DNA from: Mucilaginibacter sp. L294
GTDB taxonomy: Bacteria; Bacteroidota; Bacteroidia; Sphingobacteriales; Sphingobacteriaceae
NCBI RefSeq assembly: GCF_001636615.1
Contig: NZ_LGEK01000017.1
Location: forward strand, 62,001-126,000
Reading direction: 5' to 3'
DNA: 64,000 bases
A program made the translations under genes and the position numbers. Of the stretch, positions 26,417-35,265 are shown piece after piece. Below the pieces are notes generated by a model. The model had not been told where the DNA came from and made no database searches. It saw nothing but the letters and a program-made list of their open reading frames with translations. Position 1 is the stretch's first letter. Every line of letters begins with the position of its first letter.

Positions 26417-27058
26417 ATGAAAAAAGTATTGGTTATTAATTCAAGCGCGCGCGGGCTTAAATCACAAAGCAGGAAACTTACGGAAGTATTTACAGACCAT
26501 TGGACAAGCATCTATGGCGATACGAAGATGACCCATCGTGAACTGGGTAATACAGATGTGCCCCATATTACCGAAAACTGGATAGCTGCCGCGTTTAAAC
26601 CGCAAGAAGCGAGATCGGAAGTTGAAAAACGGGCTTTAGAAACAAGTGATACCTATATTGCCGAGTTAAGGGATGCTGATGTTATTGTGATTGGTTCGCC
26701 AATGTACAACTGGTCAATCCCCAGTTCGCTTAAAGCTTACATTGACCAGATATTAAGGGTGAATGAAACCTGGAAACTTAACCCGAACAATATACAGAAC
26801 CCATATATTGGCCTTCTCGAAAATAAAACATTATTTTTGCTGCTTTCAAGAGGTGCCCAGGGATACGAGAAGGGGGAATACAACGAGCATATGAACTACC
26901 AGAGTAACTATCTGAAAACGGTTTTTAACATAATAGGCATCAGCGATATTCATGTAGTAACCATTAATGGGTCAGCCTTTGACCCGGAGAAATTTGAGAA
27001 GTCGATAGAAATAGCGCACCAAACCATAAAGGGTGTGCTGGAGAGAGAATTGGTTTAA
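26417..27058 (+). CDS. Flavodoxin-fold NAD(P)H dehydrogenase (azoreductase-like)
   Basis: A 213-residue FMN oxidoreductase. ATG at 26417 begins the N-terminal strand MKKVLVINSSARGLKSQSRKL. Other motifs are IVIGSPMYNWSIPSSLKAYIDQILRVNETW and KTLFLLLSRGAQGY. It is related to the azoreductase at 5.5 kb, sharing the G-x-P-M-Y-N-x-x-I-x-S-x-L-K-A signature, but is clearly diverged. It is the first gene of a two-gene operon; its stop is one base before the ATG of the EamA exporter. The likely role is two-electron reduction of a quinone or similar electrophile under MocR control. Confidence 0.88.
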   Translation: MKKVLVINSSARGLKSQSRKLTEVFTDHWTSIYGDTKMTHRELGNTDVPHITENWIAAAFKPQEARSEVEKRALETSDTYIAELRDADVIVIGSPMYNWSIPSSLKAYIDQILRVNETWKLNPNNIQNPYIGLLENKTLFLLLSRGAQGYEKGEYNEHMNYQSNYLKTVFNIIGISDIHVVTINGSAFDPEKFEKSIEIAHQTIKGVLERELV

Positions 27059-27059
27059 C

Positions 27060-27959
27060 ATGAAAAGTAATGTACTTAAGGGGAGCCTTTTTATTGCATT
27101 GGGCGCATCCAGCTATGGGATGCTGGCAACCTTTGTAAAAATGGCCTATCATGAAGGTTTCAGCACTGCGGAGGTAACACTTTCGCAGTTTGGACTTGGC
27201 TTTATTGGGCTGTTTATATTAACCTTGTTCCGTAAACGGGATGCTGAGCCGGCTGCAAAAACATCGGGCGGTAAAAGCATATTAAAGTTAATAGCTGCTG
27301 GTACCTCTATGGGCTTAACCAGCGTTTTCTATTACCTGGCTGTTCAGTACATCCCGGTGAGTGTTGCTATTGTGCTGTTGATGCAAACCGTTTGGATGGG
27401 TGTAATAGTAGAAATGATACTGCAAAAAAAAGCACCCGGATCGCGTAAAATTGCGGCTGTTTTTATCATCCTGGCGGGTACGGTGCTCGCTACCAATATG
27501 CTTAAGCAATCCATTACTATCAACTGGGCCGGGTTTGCCTGGGGGATGCTGGCCGCTGTTTGCTATACGGGTACTATGTACTCATCAAACAACATTGAGG
27601 TACATTTCCCCCCGTTAAGGCGAAGCCTTTACATGATATTGGGCGGGTTGATCATTATCGCCGCTATTTTTCATTCATCCCTTAACCAGGCTTTTCACTA
27701 TCAAATATTTCTGCGCTGGGGTATTATACTTTCCCTGTTCGGCACCATCCTGCCACCATTGTTGTTTACCCGTGGTATGCCTTTAACGGGCATGGGGCTT
27801 GGGGCCATTATTGCATCTATAGAGATCCCGGTATCGGTATTAATGGCTAACATATTGTTAAAAGAGCCCGTTAGCGCGCTACAATGGCTTGGTGTTATAC
27901 TTATCCTGTTTGCAGTGGTATTGATGAATATTGGGGTAAAAGGGGAAAAGACAACATAA
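27060..27959 (+). CDS. EamA/DMT-family transporter
   Basis: A 299-residue inner-membrane protein with ten predicted helices in two five-helix EamA repeats. ATG at 27060 is preferred over an upstream in-frame ATG at 27033 that overlaps the preceding gene. The first repeat starts GSLFIALGASSYGMLATFVKMAYHEGFS; the second contains ALQWLGVILILFAVVLMN at its end. DMT-family members export amino acids, nucleosides or drugs; RhaT/EamA members often sit beside MocR regulators. It is co-transcribed with the oxidoreductase before it. The substrate is unknown. Confidence 0.9.
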   Translation: MKSNVLKGSLFIALGASSYGMLATFVKMAYHEGFSTAEVTLSQFGLGFIGLFILTLFRKRDAEPAAKTSGGKSILKLIAAGTSMGLTSVFYYLAVQYIPVSVAIVLLMQTVWMGVIVEMILQKKAPGSRKIAAVFIILAGTVLATNMLKQSITINWAGFAWGMLAAVCYTGTMYSSNNIEVHFPPLRRSLYMILGGLIIIAAIFHSSLNQAFHYQIFLRWGIILSLFGTILPPLLFTRGMPLTGMGLGAIIASIEIPVSVLMANILLKEPVSALQWLGVILILFAVVLMNIGVKGEKTT

Positions 27960-28026
27960 TAGCTCAAATCCAATTATCCAGTATTTCTACAGAATAGAAT
28001 ACTATATAGCATGAAAATTAAATATC

Positions 28027-29055
28027 ATGCTGTCTCCAAAGTTAAAAAAAGCACTTTTGTTTCTGTTTATTGCCGTTACATCCTTAAACGTATCGGGCCA
28101 AACCAAAACAGGTTTACATGTTTTAAAAAAACACAGCATAAAAAGCAGCGGTGGCTGGGATTATGTTACTGTTGATGCCGCCGATAAAAGGATCTACGTA
28201 TCGCACGGTACCCAGGTTAATATTTTAAGCACTGCAACCGGCGATTCTATAGGTGTTATCTCCAACACTAATGGCGTGCATGGCATTGCGTTAGTTAAAC
28301 CACTTAATAAAGGGTATACCAGTAACGGCCGCGACAACAGCTGCACAGTTTTTGATTTGAAAACCAATGCAGTGCTTGGCAAAATAACCGTTGGTACCAA
28401 CCCGGATGCTATATTTTATGATGAGTTCTCCAAAAAAGTGTATGCCTTTAACGGCAGAAGCAAGGATGCATCGGTAATTGACCCGGCTACAGATAAGGTA
28501 GTTGCTACCATTCCCTTAGGCGGCAAGCCCGAAACAGGCGTATCTGACGGTAAAGGAAAGGTCTTTGTAAACTCTGAAACTACCAACGAGGTGGTTGTTA
28601 TCGACGCCAATACCTATAATGTAATTAACCGATTTAAAATTAATGAAGGTGATGAGCCATCAGGTTTAGCTATTGACAGGGCAACCAACCGCTTATTTAT
28701 TGGCTGTGGTGGTGCTACTATGGTTATTATGGATGCCGCCAACGGTAAAAACCTGGCCAAATTTAAAATTGGCGATTGCGATGGCGTAGCGTTCGACCCG
28801 GCACTAAAACTGGCCTACAGCTCTAACGGGGATGGCAATATGTCAGTTATTAAAGAGGTGAATGCCAATACATTTGTATTTGTAGAGAACATCCCTACCG
28901 AAAAAAGTGCACGTACTATCGGTATCGATCTGGAAACCCACCATCTGTTTCTCCCGGCCGCGCAAATGGAAGCAACACCGCCCACTACAGAAAACGCGCA
29001 CCCACGCCCGCATATGATTGCCGGCACATTCCATATTATTGAGATAGGTAAATAA
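28027..29055 (+). CDS. Secreted YncE-like beta-propeller protein
   Basis: A 342-residue exported protein with a signal peptide (about 1-25, ending VSGQ). The mature part is a seven-bladed YVTN/YncE-type propeller with repeats such as KRIYVSHGTQVNILSTATGDSIGVI, NKGYTSNGRDNSCTVFDLKTNAVLGKI, KKVYAFNGRSKDASVIDPATDKVVATI and GKVFVNSETTNEVVVIDANTYNVI. Members bind DNA, PQQ enzyme partners or unknown ligands; none is clear here. It is 21 bp upstream of the PAP2 phosphatase gene on the same strand and probably co-transcribed. Confidence 0.88.
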   Translation: MLSPKLKKALLFLFIAVTSLNVSGQTKTGLHVLKKHSIKSSGGWDYVTVDAADKRIYVSHGTQVNILSTATGDSIGVISNTNGVHGIALVKPLNKGYTSNGRDNSCTVFDLKTNAVLGKITVGTNPDAIFYDEFSKKVYAFNGRSKDASVIDPATDKVVATIPLGGKPETGVSDGKGKVFVNSETTNEVVVIDANTYNVINRFKINEGDEPSGLAIDRATNRLFIGCGGATMVIMDAANGKNLAKFKIGDCDGVAFDPALKLAYSSNGDGNMSVIKEVNANTFVFVENIPTEKSARTIGIDLETHHLFLPAAQMEATPPTTENAHPRPHMIAGTFHIIEIGK

Positions 29056-29076
29056 ATACCCCTAACATCCTATACA

Positions 29077-29919
29077 TTGAAGAAAGCCATATACATTATA
29101 CTCTGCCTTGCCTGCTTTAAAGCTGGGGCACAGGTAACAGACACAGCCAAAAAAGTAAACATAGCGGATACGCTAAAAAAAGACCTGTTTACTGCCCCCG
29201 ATACCGTTAGGCATCTGCGCAGTAAGGCATGGGCATTAGTGCCACCGTCTGTACTGATTGCTTACGGGGCAAGCAATTTCTTTTTTCATCCCGTAAGGCG
29301 GCTTGACGTCAGCATTAATAATGATATCAACGAGGATGCGCCCAACTTTAAGCATCATCCCGAAAACTTTTTTCAATACACGCCTATGGCGTTAGTTTAT
29401 GGGTTGAATTTAGTTGGCATCCACGGCAAAAATACCTTTGTTGACCGTACCTTAATATTGGTAATGGCCGAAAGCATGATGGGTGTAGCAACATTTGGTT
29501 TAAAGAAAGTAACCCACAGGTTGCGCCCCGATGGTTCCGACTACAATTCTTTTCCATCCGGCCATACTGCCAATGCTTTTCTTGGAGCTGAGTTTATGGC
29601 GCAGGAGCTGGGCGATAAATCTATAGGTTACAGTGCAATAGGCTATAGCTTTGCAACGGCCACGGGTATTTTACGTATGTATAACCGCGATCATTGGTTT
29701 AGTGATGTTGTTGCCGGTGCGGGGTTCGGTATCCTATCTGCAAAAGCTGCATACCTGCTTTATCCTTATATACGTAACCGGCTTTTTAAAGCAGGCCGCG
29801 AAAAGGAGAATAACAGGGATGTACCCGAAGAGTTGAAGAAAGAGCCTAAAAGCAGTTCTATTTTACTACCATCATACAATCAGGGCACTTTGGGTTTGCA
29901 GTTTTCTATGCAGTTTTAA
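29077..29919 (+). CDS. PAP2 superfamily phosphatase
   Basis: A 280-residue membrane phosphatase beginning at TTG (29077), which gives a signal-like N-terminus MKKAIYIILCLACFKAGAQ. The three catalytic motifs are present: K143-x6-R150-P151 (KKVTHRLRP), P160-S-G-H163, and R200-x5-H206-x3-D210 (RMYNRDHWFSD), with the two histidines of the charge relay. Family members dephosphorylate phosphatidate, undecaprenyl diphosphate or lipid A. Hydrophobic segments flank the motifs. It ends 8 bp before the stop of the converging RND gene. Confidence 0.9.
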   Translation: MKKAIYIILCLACFKAGAQVTDTAKKVNIADTLKKDLFTAPDTVRHLRSKAWALVPPSVLIAYGASNFFFHPVRRLDVSINNDINEDAPNFKHHPENFFQYTPMALVYGLNLVGIHGKNTFVDRTLILVMAESMMGVATFGLKKVTHRLRPDGSDYNSFPSGHTANAFLGAEFMAQELGDKSIGYSAIGYSFATATGILRMYNRDHWFSDVVAGAGFGILSAKAAYLLYPYIRNRLFKAGREKENNRDVPEELKKEPKSSSILLPSYNQGTLGLQFSMQF

Positions 29920-29927
29920 TTACTTGC

Positions 29928-32900
29928 TTACTTCTTTGCAAAAACATGGTTGCGATAAAATACCCGCAGCATGCTGGGTAATACAATCAATAATAAAGGC
30001 AGCGCAGCTAAAAAGCCACCAATTACCGCAATGGCCAGTGGCTGGTGTAACTGCGCCCCGGCACCTATGCCCAATGCTAAAGGCATCAGTGCAATTATAG
30101 CGCCCAATGCCGTCATTAATTTAGGGCGAAGCCTGGTTGATATGGAATAAACAATGGCATCATCCACGCTGCTTTCCCTCGCGCTTTCGCGGAACTGCCA
30201 AAAGGTGAAAATGGCGTTCTCACCAATAATGCCTACTATCATGATCAGCCCGGTGTAGCTGCCTACGTTAAGCGGCGTATTGGTCAGGAATAAGGCCAGC
30301 AAGCTGCCGCCAATACCTAATACGGCTATCACCAGTATCAGCAGGGCTATCCTGAATTGTTTAAACAGGAACAATATCACCCCAAATACAAGCAGGCTTG
30401 CGGTTATCAATATCATCAAAAGTTCTTTAAAGCTTTGCTGCTGCTCGGCATACGCGCCGCCATATTCTATGTGGTAGCCGGGTGGCAGGTTTATTTTTTC
30501 GGCTATGCCTTTTTGTATGGCCGGGATTACGCTGCCCAGGTCTCTATTCTCTAACCGGGCACTGATAACGCCCATAGCCTGCAGGTTTTCGCGCTCAACC
30601 TCAGCATCACCGGTGCGCAGGTTTACGCTGGCCAGTTGGGTAATAGGGATCAGCCTGCCATCGGGCAAAAACAGACTTAAATGTTTTATACCGGCCACAT
30701 CCTGCAAGCGGTTGCCGGGATATACCATGCGGATAGGCGATTGCTGCTCTCTCTCAAACAAGGTGCCTATCACATTGCCTTCTAAAGCCGATTGTACCTG
30801 CAGCTGCAAAGCTGCCGGGGTGATGTTGTATTGTGCCAGCTTAGTATAATCGGGCACAATATCTACCGATGGCCCGGCTATAACAATGCCGTCGAATACA
30901 TCAGCAGTACCTTTAACATTGGTTACAATGGCGGCTACCTGTTTTGATAAAGCCTGCAGTTTTGCCTGGTCGTCGCCAAATACCTTTATTTCTATAGGCT
31001 GGGTGGATGTCATCAAGTCGCCAAGCATGTCACCTATAACCTGTCCAAAATCAACCCTTAGTGCCGGTTGGGTGGCTTCAATATGTGTACGCAGATCGCT
31101 GATCACTTCTTCGGATGTTTTGCTGTGGCCTTTCTTTAACTGGATCAGGTAATCGCCGGTGTTTGGTTCGGTGATAAAGAAACCCATTTGTGTACCTGTG
31201 CGGCGTGAGTATGCGGCAACATCGGTCTCTTTGATAATTACCTTCTCAATCTCGCGCAGCATACGGTCGGTTTCTTCTAACGATGTACCGGGAGGGGAGG
31301 TGTAATCCAAAACAATACTGCCCTCGTCCATATCCGGCAGGAAACCCGTTTCCAACCTGCCCGGAATAATGACGATAATTGCCACCAGTACCCCTATTAA
31401 AATAATGCTCATGAATGGCCGCAGGATAAAGAACGGCACCCAGCGCTGCCTTTTTACGCCATGTGCTTCTTGTTTTGCTTTAAGGCTGTTAGTTTGTGTG
31501 TTTTTGGTTAGCAGCAGGTAAATAACCGGCAAGCCTATCCACGTTACAAAAAAGGAGCAAACCAGGGTAATGATCATGGTGTTGGTCATTACCTTAAAAT
31601 ATTCGCCGGCAACGCCCGTCATCAGCAAAAAAGGGATGAATATAACAATGGTACTGATAGAGGAGCCCACCATGGCCGGGAACAGGTAATTAATAGCCCG
31701 CTCTAAAAGCGTTATAGTTGGTTCCTCCGGGTGTTCCTCGTGCGTACGGTGGATCTGCTCTACCACCACAATGGCATCATCAATAATTAACCCTATAGCG
31801 GCTGCAATAGCGCCCAATGTCATGATGTTTAGCGTGTAACCTGCCGCGTATAAAACAATCAATGTAAAGCATAGCGTAATCGGAATGGTTATTAAAATGG
31901 TGGCACTTGCCTTTACCGACCGCAGGAAGATGATAGCTACGATGATAGCCAGCGCCAAACCTATCCATAAGCTATCGCTCACGCTTTTTACAGATTCGTT
32001 CACAAAATCGGCCTGTACATAGTACGGTTTTATGGTTACGCCTTTGGGTAGCACCTTTTGCAAATCGGCGACCTTGGTGGTCATGGCGGCGGATAGGTCT
32101 ACCAGGTTAGCGTTGGGTTGCTTGATAACCGCTATCAGCACACCTTCGTGGCCGTTGGCGTTTATTTTGGTGTACTCAATGCCTGGGTTAATCTGGATCT
32201 CGGCAATGTCTTTTAGCTGGATAACCCGCTTACGATTATTGCTTACCACCAGGTTTTGCAATTGCTCGCTGGTGTTAACGCTGGCATCGGTAACGGTTAG
32301 GTACAGCATCTTATAGTCCGACAGGTACCCGTTTGATTTGATGAACGCTGTTTGTGCAAGTGTATTGGTGATCATATCGGGCGTTAACCCAAGCGAACTC
32401 ATTTTTTGCCTGTTAAGCACCAGCCAGTATTCTTTTGTTTTGCCGCCTATCACCCTTATCTCTGACACCCCATCTACCTGCGAAAGAAATGGTTTTATGG
32501 TGTAAGTAGCCAGTTGCTTTAGTTCGATAGGCGAAAGGTTGTGGCTCTCCAGCGTGTAGCCGCTTACGGGCAGGATGGAGGGGTTCATCTTTTCTACCGT
32601 AACATTGGCCTCGGGTGGCAACTGGTTTTTGATCTGCGCTATGCGCGATTCGATGCGTTGCTGGCTCAGGTCTATATCCGCGTCCCAGTTCATGTAGGCC
32701 GAGATCTCGCAGCTGCCGCGGCTGGTGGTGCTGCGTACGTAATGCAGGTCGGGCACCTGCTTAACGGCATTCTCAAGCGGCTTGGTAACCGTTACCATCA
32801 TTTTGTTAACAGGCTGCAGGCCTGCATCGGCGATGATCTTTATTTTGGGGAACGTAATTTCGGGAAAAAGAGAAGTTTGTAATCTTGAATAAGCAAAGCC

Positions 32901-32978
32901 GCCGCCCAATAGTATAATAAACAGTACTAAACTGATAGGCTTTTTATGAGTAATGAAAAAGTTATTCAGGCTGTTCAT
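29928..32978 (-). CDS. RND family efflux inner-membrane transporter, operon C
   Basis: A 1016-residue RND pump, distinct in type from those of operons A and B. TM1 is about 12-30; the TM2-TM4 block ends in AAAIGLIIDDAIVVVEQIHRTHEEHPEE with the canonical relay pair Asp400-Asp401. In TM10 the sequence is MIVGIIGENAIFTFWQF, so the AcrB relay Lys position is Glu. Porter loops include CEISAYMNWDADIDLSQQRIESRI, common in the CusA/NolG-like and related Bacteroidota families. The ATG overlaps the adaptor stop (ATGA). Whether it moves metals or organic compounds is not evident. Confidence 0.94.
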   Translation of the reverse strand: MNSLNNFFITHKKPISLVLFIILLGGGFAYSRLQTSLFPEITFPKIKIIADAGLQPVNKMMVTVTKPLENAVKQVPDLHYVRSTTSRGSCEISAYMNWDADIDLSQQRIESRIAQIKNQLPPEANVTVEKMNPSILPVSGYTLESHNLSPIELKQLATYTIKPFLSQVDGVSEIRVIGGKTKEYWLVLNRQKMSSLGLTPDMITNTLAQTAFIKSNGYLSDYKMLYLTVTDASVNTSEQLQNLVVSNNRKRVIQLKDIAEIQINPGIEYTKINANGHEGVLIAVIKQPNANLVDLSAAMTTKVADLQKVLPKGVTIKPYYVQADFVNESVKSVSDSLWIGLALAIIVAIIFLRSVKASATILITIPITLCFTLIVLYAAGYTLNIMTLGAIAAAIGLIIDDAIVVVEQIHRTHEEHPEEPTITLLERAINYLFPAMVGSSISTIVIFIPFLLMTGVAGEYFKVMTNTMIITLVCSFFVTWIGLPVIYLLLTKNTQTNSLKAKQEAHGVKRQRWVPFFILRPFMSIILIGVLVAIIVIIPGRLETGFLPDMDEGSIVLDYTSPPGTSLEETDRMLREIEKVIIKETDVAAYSRRTGTQMGFFITEPNTGDYLIQLKKGHSKTSEEVISDLRTHIEATQPALRVDFGQVIGDMLGDLMTSTQPIEIKVFGDDQAKLQALSKQVAAIVTNVKGTADVFDGIVIAGPSVDIVPDYTKLAQYNITPAALQLQVQSALEGNVIGTLFEREQQSPIRMVYPGNRLQDVAGIKHLSLFLPDGRLIPITQLASVNLRTGDAEVERENLQAMGVISARLENRDLGSVIPAIQKGIAEKINLPPGYHIEYGGAYAEQQQSFKELLMILITASLLVFGVILFLFKQFRIALLILVIAVLGIGGSLLALFLTNTPLNVGSYTGLIMIVGIIGENAIFTFWQFRESARESSVDDAIVYSISTRLRPKLMTALGAIIALMPLALGIGAGAQLHQPLAIAVIGGFLAALPLLLIVLPSMLRVFYRNHVFAKK

Positions 32979-33922
32979 GGCTTCACTATCTTTACTTTGG
33001 CGGTATCGGCCAGGCCATAGTTCCCTGTTACGGCTACCCGGTCGCCGGGGTTAAATTTTGGCGATAGGATCTCCACCCGCCCGCCGGATTCGATCCCTGT
33101 TTTTACGGATGTTTTTACAACGGTGGTATCGTTTATCAGTTTCATTACCCAAAACTCGTTCTGCGTTTCGTTTGATAATACTGCCGATTTTGGCAGGGAA
33201 GGCGCGCTACTTTTTGCTGTTTTTACAATAAGCGCCTTAGCCACTAAATTTTCGGGGATGGGGTGAGTGCTGTTTATTTTGATAACAATACCTTGTGTTT
33301 GCGATAACGAATCAACCGATGGCATTAGCGAAGCAATATGCCCGTTTAGTTTTTCACCATCGGGCAGGGTGAGCGTAAGGTTTTGGTTATTGGCAATTAC
33401 GCCCCTTAACTCGTATGGCAATTGCAGCACAAAGGCAAAGCTCTCGCGGTCGCTGATGATGGCCAGTTGGTCGCCATCCTGTACATAATCGCCAGCCTGG
33501 TGTAGTAACTGGGTCACAAAACCACTGCGTGATGCCCGGATGCTATTAATACCCGAGAATTTAAAGGTGGTATCTAACACGTTAATGGTATTGCCAATGC
33601 TTTGCGCTTCCTTGGTTTTAATGGTGAACATCAGCTTGCCTTTTTCTACATAATGGCCCGGCTGTACATTTACTTTTTGGATGTAGCCAATGGCATTTGC
33701 CTTAACGTAATTTTTTTGCAGGAAGGTTGATGTTGCGTTCAGCTCAATAGTATCTGCCAGGGCGCTATTATTAATTGTGGTAACCGTAACGGGTGTTTGC
33801 GCGGTGGCTGCAGCATCTTCTTCGGTAGCAGGTTTGGCACCACCACTACATGAGCATACCGTTGCAGCAAGCAGGCAGGCAAATAATATATTAAGGGGTA
33901 GGTAAGGTTGCGTTATGATCAT
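32975..33922 (-). CDS. RND efflux periplasmic adaptor, operon C
   Basis: A 315-residue membrane-fusion protein. The frame extends to a TTG at 33931, but the ATG at 33922 is preferred since it forms a 4-bp ATGA overlap with the stop of the upstream OMF gene. The signal ends in a lipobox-like VCSC near residue 25. In order: the first lipoyl half (YVKANAIGYIQKVNVQPGHYVEKGKLMFTI), a short hairpin, the second lipoyl half (RASRSGFVTQLLHQAGDYVQDGDQLAIISD), a beta-barrel and a membrane-proximal domain. It is compact: the helical hairpin is shorter than in adaptors A and B. It also shares an ATGA overlap with the RND gene downstream. Confidence 0.92.
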   Translation of the reverse strand: MIITQPYLPLNILFACLLAATVCSCSGGAKPATEEDAAATAQTPVTVTTINNSALADTIELNATSTFLQKNYVKANAIGYIQKVNVQPGHYVEKGKLMFTIKTKEAQSIGNTINVLDTTFKFSGINSIRASRSGFVTQLLHQAGDYVQDGDQLAIISDRESFAFVLQLPYELRGVIANNQNLTLTLPDGEKLNGHIASLMPSVDSLSQTQGIVIKINSTHPIPENLVAKALIVKTAKSSAPSLPKSAVLSNETQNEFWVMKLINDTTVVKTSVKTGIESGGRVEILSPKFNPGDRVAVTGNYGLADTAKVKIVKP

Positions 33923-35157
33923 CGGCTCCAATAATTAAGTTGATTGATGAGTTGTAACCGGCTGACGGTGTTTTGGGTAAGCAGGTTTTTGATGGTGAGG
34001 TAGTTGTTAACGGCTAATATGAGGTCGGCAATTTTAAGGTCGCCGGTTTGTAGTAATTGTGTATCAACTTTTATCAAACTTTCCGAATACTTAAACTGGT
34101 CGTTTATTTCGGCTATCAGTTTATCATATTCGCTAATTTGCTGGTTTAGCTGGTTAATTTGCTGGGTGTACTGGTTGTTAAAAAAAGCTTTGTAGCTGCG
34201 CTGGGTTTCCTGCTCAAGCGATAGTTTTTTGTACAACAGTTTACGCTGCCCGCCATCATACAAAGGCATGCTTACGCTAAAGCCTACGCTGGTGCCAAAA
34301 TTTTTGTAGTACTGGCTGGTGAGGTCGGAGTTGTAGCCGCCGTCGGCAAAAACACTTAGTTTGGGGCGATAACTGTAATCTATCAGTTTACGACTGTTTG
34401 TAAGCCTGATGCTATCCAGTTGATATTGTTTAAAGAAAATGCTGGCGCTGCGGTCTGTAGTATTGATAATTTTTTGAAGCTCGGGTTTGGTTATCTCAAC
34501 AATAGCGGTATCGGCTACGCCGGATAAATAATTGAGCGTGGCATAATCTGTTTTGTATTGCAAACGGGTTTGCGATAACTGTAGTTGCGCCTGTTTAAGG
34601 GTAACTAAAAAGGTAAGATAATCGCTTTGGCGGTAAACGTTGCTGCGGGTAAGGCGCTTTAGCAGGTCTTCTTCTTTGCTCAGCAGGTCAACCACTTCCT
34701 GGTTAAAACGTTGCTGCTGTAGGCTGCCGTAGGCGGTAATATATTGCGCTATAATGGTGCGGCGAAGGTCTTGCTCGGATAGTTTGATGCTGTTACGTAA
34801 CGAGTCGCGTTGGATACCTAAACCCGCAAACTGTGCGTTCAGGTAATCTTTGCCGATAAATGCTTTGCTAACGGTAATTAAACCATTAAGCGTTTGGCCG
34901 TTTGTAATGGCCGATGCATAACCGTAACCTTTTATAACCGGGGCGTACATGCCCGCGCTGCTGGCCGTAACCTGTGGTTTAAAACCGGCTTTGATGCGTA
35001 CGCTATCCAGTTGTGCGGATAGGATCTGATTATTTAAATCCTTTAACAACGGACTGTTTTTTACAGCCTGTTGCAAATAATCATCCAAAGTTTTGCTTTG
35101 GCCAAGGCAGGTAGCAGATGTTAAAAAGAGTAAAAACAGGTTAAGAAAATACTTCAT
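33919..35157 (-). CDS. TolC-type outer membrane efflux protein, operon C
   Basis: A 412-residue outer-membrane factor with a signal peptide (MKYFLNLFLLFLTSATCLGQ). The OEP architecture is visible as long coiled-coil helices (SEQDLRRTIIAQYITAYGSLQQQRFNQEVVDLLSKEEDLL, then YTQQINQLNQQISEYDKLIAEINDQFKYSESLI), a beta-segment (RPKLSVFADGGYNSDLTSQYYKNFGTSVGFSVSMPLYDGGQRK) and the terminal GDLKIADLILAVNNYLTIKN. It is shorter than the OMFs of operons A and B. First gene of operon C, whose order is OMF, adaptor, RND. A 108-bp gap separates it from the histidine kinase gene, leaving room for its own promoter. Confidence 0.92.
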   Translation of the reverse strand: MKYFLNLFLLFLTSATCLGQSKTLDDYLQQAVKNSPLLKDLNNQILSAQLDSVRIKAGFKPQVTASSAGMYAPVIKGYGYASAITNGQTLNGLITVSKAFIGKDYLNAQFAGLGIQRDSLRNSIKLSEQDLRRTIIAQYITAYGSLQQQRFNQEVVDLLSKEEDLLKRLTRSNVYRQSDYLTFLVTLKQAQLQLSQTRLQYKTDYATLNYLSGVADTAIVEITKPELQKIINTTDRSASIFFKQYQLDSIRLTNSRKLIDYSYRPKLSVFADGGYNSDLTSQYYKNFGTSVGFSVSMPLYDGGQRKLLYKKLSLEQETQRSYKAFFNNQYTQQINQLNQQISEYDKLIAEINDQFKYSESLIKVDTQLLQTGDLKIADLILAVNNYLTIKNLLTQNTVSRLQLINQLNYWSR

Positions 35158-35265
35158 CGGCGCTATTGACTATCCGCTATTAATTTAGATAGTTTTATTT
35201 GTAAATCTCCTACTCAATTCTGTGCAAATTTTGAGGGGAAATTTGTTCGCTGTTATATGCTCGTA

